11,486 nt of DNA, from the NCBI GenBank assembly GCA_023230525.1, contig JALNXE010000125.1, positions 1 to 11,486 of the forward strand, given 5' to 3'. Both the position numbers and the translations under genes were made by a program. This stretch comes from Desulfobulbaceae bacterium (GTDB lineage Bacteria; Desulfobacterota; Desulfobulbia; Desulfobulbales; SURF-16). Under the pieces are notes generated by a model. The model was not told the origin of the DNA. It saw only the letters and a program-made list of their open reading frames with translations, and did no database searches. Below are positions 7,109 through 11,486 of the stretch, piece by piece (position 1 is the stretch's first letter; every line of letters begins with the position of its first letter).

Positions 7109-7174
7109 ATGGAATTCGTAATCGGTGTTTTGGTGGTCGTTATTCTCGTTATCGTTATCATGCAATTAACATAG
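7109..7174 (+). CDS. 21-residue hydrophobic membrane micropeptide, copy 2
   Basis: Paralogue of the peptide at 6954, identical at 17 of 21 positions. Differences are G2E, L3F, I7V and R19Q; there are also three synonymous changes and a TAA to TAG stop change. All core changes keep a hydrophobic residue, as expected if the product is under selection. AAAGGAGG (7097-7104) gives a strong Shine-Dalgarno four bases before ATG. The charge pattern differs: Glu near the N-terminus and no Arg near the C-terminus, so the two peptides might pair in a membrane. It is probably transcribed from the sigma54 promoter at 6882, since the equivalent sequence before this copy has lost the -24 and -12 elements. 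Confidence 0.68.
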   Translation: MEFVIGVLVVVILVIVIMQLT

Positions 7175-7555
7175 CGCACAGGAGAGGTCTGGCCAGGCAA
7201 TATTCTTTCTCCACCGCCGGTCAGGCCAGGGATTGCTGAAGGGTGACGTCGTTTGCCGTCAGTCCGTTTTCCGCAGGCTCTAAAGATGATGATCTCGACA
7301 AAAGTCTGTTTTCACCACAGAGCACACAGAGATCACAGAGAAAATACTTTTTATTTTCAGCAAGTTATCTCTGTGGGCTTTGTGCTCTCTGTGGTTAATT
7401 TTGACTGTTTCGTAAAAAACCTCTCGACAGCCGTACAGTGCATGATAAGTTCCTGATTTATCGTCACGAGAACTCGGTACCTGGACTTTTTACCCTCAAG
7501 GGGCATAAATACGAAGCCATCAATTTTCAGTTTTTATGAATTTATCAAAGATACG
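7175..7555. other. Intergenic region between the micropeptides and the ABC operon
   Basis: No gene is supported. Possible stems are CTGGCC (7190-7195) with GGCCAG further on, and TGACG/CGTCA (7244-7248 with 7257-7261) before a short T run; either might end the micropeptide transcript, weakly. A long inverted repeat occupies 7311-7396. No clear promoter for the ABC genes could be identified. Confidence 0.5.
7311..7396. repeat. Long imperfect inverted repeat of the CACAGAG type
   Basis: The left arm (about 7311-7340) contains ACCACAGAGCACACAGAG and then ATCACAGAG. The right arm (about 7366-7396) reads, on the opposite strand, ACCACAGAGAGCACAAAG and then CCACAGAG. They enclose an AT-rich loop of about 25 nt. 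Repeats of this type occur in many unrelated bacterial genomes and give rise to spurious proteins containing HRAHRDHRE, which can be read here. It may be a non-autonomous mobile palindrome and could also act as a transcript end. Confidence 0.6.
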
Positions 7556-8242
7556 ATGATTATGCAGCTCGAAATCCTGAATCTGACAAAGCTCTATGAC
7601 CAAAAAAGAGGTCTGCAGCCCACCAGTTTTGCAGTAAAAAAAGGCGAACTGATCGCGGTGGTCGGCCACAACGGCGCCGGCAAATCCACTCTGCTGAAGA
7701 TGCTGGCAAACTGGATTCTGCCGGACAGCGGTCAGGTCACGATTGACGGCATTGATCTGAAAAACAGGACGGCGGTTGTTAAAAAAGTGGGTTTTGTTCC
7801 GGAAGTGCCCAATCTTTTTGATTTTTTCAGCGTTGAATACAATCTCAAACTCTTTGCCTTTCTCTTTCAAACCCCCTTTTTGCGGGTGGATGAGATCTTG
7901 CGGGAGTTCAATCTGCTTGCTTTTCGAAAAAACAAAATACAGGAACTGTCAAAGGGTTTAAAGCAAAGGGTCAACATCGGGCGCGCCCTGCTGGCGGACC
8001 CTCCGGTGCTCCTTTTTGACGAGCCGACATCGGCCTTGGACTTCGAGATGACAAAAGAATTTTACCGGCTGCTGCACACTATCCATGAGGCCGGGAAAAC
8101 AATCCTTTTTACTTCCCACCGGCCGGAAGAGATTAAAAGCCTGGCGACGCGCATCATGGTGCTGCACAAAGGCAGTCTGGTCTTTGACGGATCTCCGCAG
8201 GAATATTTTCAATCCGAAGTCCATGAAAATCTCTACGCATGA
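7556..8242 (+). CDS. ABC transporter ATP-binding protein
   Basis: The 228-residue ATPase subunit of an ABC-2-type transporter, peripheral to the inner membrane. Walker A is GHNGAGKST (37-45). The Q-loop region carries GFVPEVPNLFDF in the style of the NatA/CcmA-like branch. The signature is LSKGLKQRV (131-139, in place of LSGGQ), Walker B is VLLFDEP (151-157) followed by the D-loop SALD, and the switch histidine is in FTSHRPEE. Length is normal. The start is uncertain: neither ATG 7556 nor ATG 7562 has a good Shine-Dalgarno. It overlaps the permease gene by 4 nt (ATGA), so the two are translationally coupled. The substrate is unknown. Family members export ions, haem-related compounds, peptides, lipids or antibiotics. 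Confidence 0.92.
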   Translation: MIMQLEILNLTKLYDQKRGLQPTSFAVKKGELIAVVGHNGAGKSTLLKMLANWILPDSGQVTIDGIDLKNRTAVVKKVGFVPEVPNLFDFFSVEYNLKLFAFLFQTPFLRVDEILREFNLLAFRKNKIQELSKGLKQRVNIGRALLADPPVLLFDEPTSALDFEMTKEFYRLLHTIHEAGKTILFTSHRPEEIKSLATRIMVLHKGSLVFDGSPQEYFQSEVHENLYA

Positions 8243-9270
8243 TGATCAGAAATATTCTAGCCCTCGCATTCAATGATTTAGCCGTCGCCTTAAAGAATAA
8301 AACGATTTATCTTATTCTTTTTATTCCTCTTTTTGTTTTTGTTTCTTTAAAATTGCTGGACCGGACCGACGGGGACATCAGCAAAATCAGAATCGGTCTC
8401 CTGCAGCATTACGCCTATGCGCCCCAGATCGTGGATAGCGTCAAGGCGGCCGAAAAAATCATTGAAGTTACCTGGGTGCAAAATGAAGAGGAAGGCACTC
8501 GGCTGTTGCAGGAAAAAAAAATAGACGGGGTTTTGCTGGGTAATGAAAAAGAACCCGGCAGCCTTGAGCTCCTGGTTTTAAAAAAGGAGTCTCTCCCCAC
8601 CCTGGCCATCGTGGAAAGTTTTTCAGCTTTGCAGAAAGCGGCGGAAGGAAACCGGGTCAGTTGGATCAGCGGCATTAAAACGCTGCACGAGGGCGGTATT
8701 CAAAGGCAGACGTTGCCGACCTGGATTCTGATGCTTGTCCTGCTCGTCGGTTTCATTATTCTTCCGGCCCAGGTCGCCGAGGAAAAAGAAAAAAAGCTGC
8801 TCCTGGCGCTCCTCCAGACCCCCATCCGCGAGGCGCAATGGCTCATTGCCAAAGTAATCATGGGGATGGTTCTGACCATGATGGCGATCCTGTTTCTCCA
8901 TGTGTTGGGAAGATTTACCGTGGTCAATCCCTTCGACTATATCGCCTTCATCATGGCCGGCAGTTTTTGTTTCAGCGCCTACGGGGTTTTCCTGGGTTTT
9001 CTCTGCCGCAATCAGGCCAGCGCCAGAACCATAGGGGTTCTCTTTTATCTGCCGCACCTTCTCCCCTCCGCGCTGTCGGATTTTTCACAAAAATTGACCG
9101 TGGTTGCGCCGTTGCTGCCGTCCTACCAATTTTATGAGCCGCTTAAAGCCATTCTGCTGGAAGACGGCAGGGCAGCGAACATGTCTTTTGAGTTGGTCTA
9201 TTTATTTCTCGTGGGATCATTTACCTTTTATCTTTCCTATTTATTGATGAAAAGACGCTGGTTGATGTGA
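8239..9270 (+). CDS. ABC-2-type transporter permease
   Basis: The 343-residue inner-membrane subunit partnering the preceding ATPase. Predicted membrane segments are at about 22-40, 160-178, 202-222, 233-256, 263-280 and 318-337. A non-cytoplasmic domain of about 120 residues lies between the first two, a layout seen in NatB-like ABC-2 permeases. The cytoplasmic loop after TM2, EEKEKKLLLALLQTPI (181-196), matches the E-x-E-x-x-x-L-x-x-LL-x-TP element that contacts the ATPase in this family. The start overlaps the upstream stop (ATGATG at 8239-8244), so Met 1 or Met 2 could be used. Homodimerisation is expected, since only one permease gene is present. It is followed by non-coding repeats, so the operon ends here. 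Confidence 0.88.
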   Translation: MMIRNILALAFNDLAVALKNKTIYLILFIPLFVFVSLKLLDRTDGDISKIRIGLLQHYAYAPQIVDSVKAAEKIIEVTWVQNEEEGTRLLQEKKIDGVLLGNEKEPGSLELLVLKKESLPTLAIVESFSALQKAAEGNRVSWISGIKTLHEGGIQRQTLPTWILMLVLLVGFIILPAQVAEEKEKKLLLALLQTPIREAQWLIAKVIMGMVLTMMAILFLHVLGRFTVVNPFDYIAFIMAGSFCFSAYGVFLGFLCRNQASARTIGVLFYLPHLLPSALSDFSQKLTVVAPLLPSYQFYEPLKAILLEDGRAANMSFELVYLFLVGSFTFYLSYLLMKRRWLM

Positions 9271-9298
9271 TCTCCAGCCGCCGGGTTGAGTTCTTAAA

Positions 9299-9432
9299 AG
9301 TACTTAAAGTGCCTCAAGTGCCTAAAATGCCTCAAGTGCCTCAAGTACTTAAAGTGAAAGAGTTATCTGATCAGAAAGTACCGCAACTTTAAGTATTTTA
9401 GTCACTTCAAGTACTTTTGGCATTTCAAGTGT
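9299..9432. repeat. 9-bp tandem repeat array with inverted counterpart
   Basis: Six clear 9-bp units run from 9299 to 9352: AGTACTTAA, AGTGCCTCA, AGTGCCTAA, AATGCCTCA, AGTGCCTCA, AGTACTTAA, then a degraded AGTGAAAGA. After the palindrome TCTGATCAGA (9366-9375), the same unit family returns on the other strand at 9388-9432 (TTTAAGTAT, TTTAGTCAC, TTCAAGTAC, TTTTGGCAT, TTCAAGTGT). The whole could fold as one imperfect stem with slippable register. AGTACCGC occurs at the apex (9377-9384) and again at the right edge (9434-9441). Nine is a multiple of three, so the array is open in several frames, but there is no start with a ribosome binding site. Confidence 0.75.
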
Positions 9433-9509
9433 CAAGTACCGCGGGCATATTTTTTTGCCAAGCCGGATGGATTCATGTATTGTTAGGGGTATAGGAGTAG
9501 GAGGCGATT

Positions 9510-11231
9510 ATGGGCATAGGGAATCTCGATGAGTTGCGCAAACGGGCAACAGAAATGGTTGGCTCCGGAAACTACGCCTTTTCAGAGAATACCCGTGATG
9601 AACTCCGCACAGTGCTGCATGAACTCCATACCCATCAGATCGAGCTGGAATTGCAGAATGAGGAGCTGCGCCGGGTTCAGGAAGAGCTGGTGGAAACCCG
9701 CGACCAGTATGTTGATCTCTATGACTTTGCTCCTGTCGGCTATCTCACCCTCAGCGCTAAAAATCTGATCGTGGAAGCAAATCTGACCCTGGCCGATCTG
9801 CTGGGCGAAGAAAGGAGGTCACTCCTCGGCCGGCCCTTTTCCCGTTTTGTTTTCCAGGCAGATCAGGACATCTTCTATCAACACTCCCGAGAACTTATTG
9901 AGGCGAACAGTCGGCGGGTATGCGATCTGCGGCTGCGGAAAAAGAATGGTGACTGGTTCTGGGCCAGGCTGGAATGTGTTCCCAAGGAAAAAAGCGATAA
10001 GAGCGGGATGCGGCTGCGAATAGCCGTCAATGACATCACTGAAGCCAAGCGCATGGAAAACGACATCATCAAGGCTAAAAAGCTTGAAGCCACGGCACTG
10101 CTTGCCGGCGGCATTGCCCATGATTTCAATAATCTTCTCGCGGTAATCCTGGGCAACCTTGAGATGGCTCAAACGGATATGCTGATGGGCCGGTCCATTG
10201 CCAAAGAATTGCAGACGGCGCGGGAAGCGTGTCTCAGCGCCGGAACTCTGACCAAGAAGTTCCTGACTTTTTCAGCAGGCGGGGAACCGCTAAAAGAACG
10301 TATCCCGGTCGAGGCGTTTATTACAGACGCGGTGAGTCTTGCGCTGGCCGGATCTGCTGTGAATTTCGAATGTTTTTTCCCTGAAGGGTTGTGGCCGGTT
10401 GAGGTTGATGCCGGTCAGATGACCCAGGCAATTGCCAATGTGATCAGCAACGCGAGGGAGGCCATGCCCCAGGGAGGCGCAATTCGCATTCGCGCGGAAA
10501 ATGTCGACTCGGTCCCTGGGGAAAACCGGCAATTGCCGGGCAATCAGGGTGCGAAGTTTGTCAAGGTTTCAATCCAGGATCAAGGAGTGGGCATAGCCAA
10601 GGAAATTCTCCCCCAGGTGTTTGACCCTTATTTTTCATCCAAGGAGATGGGGCAGGAAAAAGGAATGGGCCTGGGGCTCACGGTTGCCTATTCCATCATA
10701 AAAAACCATGGCGGCTCCATAGATATTGCCTCGCAGCCAAACATCGGCACGACGGTTTCAATGTATCTGCCTGCCAGCGACAGGCAGATCGTTTCCCTGG
10801 AGACCAGGGCCGAACTCACCCCTATGGCGAACAATAAAATTCTGGTCATGGACGATGAGGAAATGCTGAGAGACGTAACCCGGGATATTTTGGAAATGGT
10901 GGGTTATCGGGTGGAAACGGCCTGCAACGGGGAAGAAGCCATCGAGCTCTATGCGCAGGCGCAACTTGCAGGGGCGCCTTTTGGCGCGGTTATTCTCGAT
11001 TTGACCATCAAGGGCGGCATGGGGGGCAGGGAAACCATCAAACGGCTTCAGGAAATCGATCCGGATATCAGAGCCATTGTGGTCAGCGGCTATTCACATG
11101 ACCCGGTTATGGCGAACTTTAAGGAGTATGGTTTTTTTGATGCACTCCAGAAACCATATCGATTGGAGGATCTTGAGAGATCATTGCACGCTGTTGCCCA
11201 GGCTTGTGGAAAACATTTTTCCCGGGTATAA
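9510..11231 (+). CDS. Cytoplasmic PAS hybrid histidine kinase
   Basis: A soluble hybrid sensor kinase of 573 residues with no membrane segment. AGGAGG lies 6 bases before ATG 9510. A helical N-terminus with LHELHTHQIELELQNEELRR (about 36-55) precedes a PAS domain (about 71-180). Next come a dimerisation domain with H-box GGIAHDFNNLL and phospho-acceptor H204, and an ATPase domain with the N-box asparagine N314, G1 DQGVGI (357-362) and G2 GMGLGL (385-390). A C-terminal receiver (about 443-565) has the acidic pair D448/D449, phospho-acceptor D497, S526 and K548. The AHDFNN type is common among hybrid kinases of this lineage. No separate response regulator or phosphotransfer protein is visible, so the receiver may limit kinase activity or pass phosphate to a distant Hpt. 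The gene has its own intergenic upstream region and is probably transcribed alone. Confidence 0.94.
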   Translation: MGIGNLDELRKRATEMVGSGNYAFSENTRDELRTVLHELHTHQIELELQNEELRRVQEELVETRDQYVDLYDFAPVGYLTLSAKNLIVEANLTLADLLGEERRSLLGRPFSRFVFQADQDIFYQHSRELIEANSRRVCDLRLRKKNGDWFWARLECVPKEKSDKSGMRLRIAVNDITEAKRMENDIIKAKKLEATALLAGGIAHDFNNLLAVILGNLEMAQTDMLMGRSIAKELQTAREACLSAGTLTKKFLTFSAGGEPLKERIPVEAFITDAVSLALAGSAVNFECFFPEGLWPVEVDAGQMTQAIANVISNAREAMPQGGAIRIRAENVDSVPGENRQLPGNQGAKFVKVSIQDQGVGIAKEILPQVFDPYFSSKEMGQEKGMGLGLTVAYSIIKNHGGSIDIASQPNIGTTVSMYLPASDRQIVSLETRAELTPMANNKILVMDDEEMLRDVTRDILEMVGYRVETACNGEEAIELYAQAQLAGAPFGAVILDLTIKGGMGGRETIKRLQEIDPDIRAIVVSGYSHDPVMANFKEYGFFDALQKPYRLEDLERSLHAVAQACGKHFSRV

Positions 11232-11319
11232 GCGAGACGTAACTGCTCAGGTTGCTTAGGCTTTCAGGTTTGCCGCCTTATATGAAAGTCCTTACCGCTG
11301 AAGCATGTCATTCGGCGGC

Positions 11320-11384
11320 AGGAGCGGGCCATGCCCGCGATAGAAACCCCGCAATGCCGATGGTCGCGGGCAAGGCCCGCTCCT
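11320..11384. repeat. REP-like palindrome doublet
   Basis: Two arms of 21 bp (11320-11340 and 11364-11384) are inverted copies with one mismatch, separated by 23 bp. Each arm is itself a hairpin: GCGGGC-CAT-GCCCGC on the left and GCGGGC-AAG-GCCCGC on the right, flanked outside by AGGA/TCCT. This REPIN-like form is typical of non-autonomous mobile palindromes moved by a RAYT transposase, which is not in the window. It lies 88 bp after the kinase gene. The rest of 11232-11486 shows no gene and no clear terminator. Confidence 0.7.
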
Positions 11385-11486
11385 TCTATGAGCCGACTAC
11401 TGTCAAGCACTATTTCGTTTCGCCTCTGGATTATTTAAACCGTCGGGTTGAGGAGCGCAGAGACCATAAAGATCTCGAAGCGCAGC

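Larger units (their letters stand above)
6884..7174 (+). repeat. Diverged tandem duplication of a micropeptide gene with its leader
   Basis: Two copies can be aligned. Copy 1 runs from GCACACCT (6884) through the peptide stop at 7019; copy 2 runs from GCACACCT (7024) to 7174. They share GCACACCT at the start, AATACTG just before the ribosome binding site, AAGGAGGTAAT, and about 55 of 63 coding bases. Copy 2 has a leader 15 nt longer, nearly the size of the hairpin at 7072-7087. Confidence 0.6.

Noticed and set aside
6994..7200. A 68-codon minus-strand frame across the micropeptide region.
   Set aside because: It is antisense to both micropeptide genes, has no ribosome binding site and is low in complexity (I-T-R-I-T-T-T-K). 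An antisense RNA in the area is possible, but I found no convincing promoter for one.
7253..7456. A 67-codon + strand frame with FHHRAHRDHRENTF.
   Set aside because: It is a translation of the CACAGAG inverted repeat. This peptide pattern is a well-known spurious product of that repeat type, and there is no ribosome binding site.
9299..9361. A possible CRISPR array.
   Set aside because: Units of 9 bp follow each other without spacers; this is a simple tandem repeat.
9443..9458. A GGCAT...TTGCC sequence before the hybrid kinase that resembles a -24/-12 box.
   Set aside because: The GG to GC distance is 11 bp rather than 10, and the -24 element is poor.

Overview
The window looks like chromosome of an anaerobically respiring, motile Desulfobacterota-type bacterium (the old deltaproteobacteria; a Desulfobulbus- or Geobacter-like relative is my best guess). 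The basis is the gene mix: a Cache-domain chemoreceptor, a periplasmic multiheme cytochrome c554-type protein, a PAS-sigma54 activator, a cytoplasmic PAS hybrid histidine kinase, moderate GC content, and short-period intergenic repeats. All real genes read on the + strand. I see no rRNA, tRNA, CRISPR array, transposase or phage gene.

Layout: 1-360 is non-coding, with a heptamer repeat, a strong GC hairpin and a terminator-like site. 361-2727 is a methyl-accepting chemotaxis protein with two tandem Cache repeats. 2728-3041 is intergenic, with a second heptamer array and an FNR-like site. 3042-4589 is an exported protein with a degenerate UshA/5'-nucleotidase-like domain and four CxxCH haem motifs. 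33 nt later comes a 703-residue sigma54-dependent activator (4623-6734) with two PAS domains and no receiver domain. 6735-7174 holds the most interesting part: a good -24/-12 (sigma54) promoter, inverted repeats at enhancer-like distance, and two tandem genes too short for normal gene calling. Each encodes a nearly identical 21-residue all-hydrophobic peptide behind a strong ribosome binding site. 7175-7555 is non-coding with a long inverted repeat. 7556-9270 is a two-gene ABC-2-type transporter with a 4-nt overlap. 9271-9509 holds a 9-bp tandem repeat array and its inverted counterpart. 9510-11231 is a hybrid histidine kinase, followed by a REP-like palindrome pair.

How it may work together (inference): the PAS-sigma54 activator probably turns on the adjacent -24/-12 promoter, making the twin membrane micropeptides its likely local target. 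The activator shares its N-terminal sensor module with the hybrid kinase downstream, so the two may sense related cues. The cytochrome-like gene precedes the activator closely enough for co-transcription, which would tie the circuit to respiratory or redox state. The ABC transporter has no recognisable substrate; its position next to the peptides is suggestive only.
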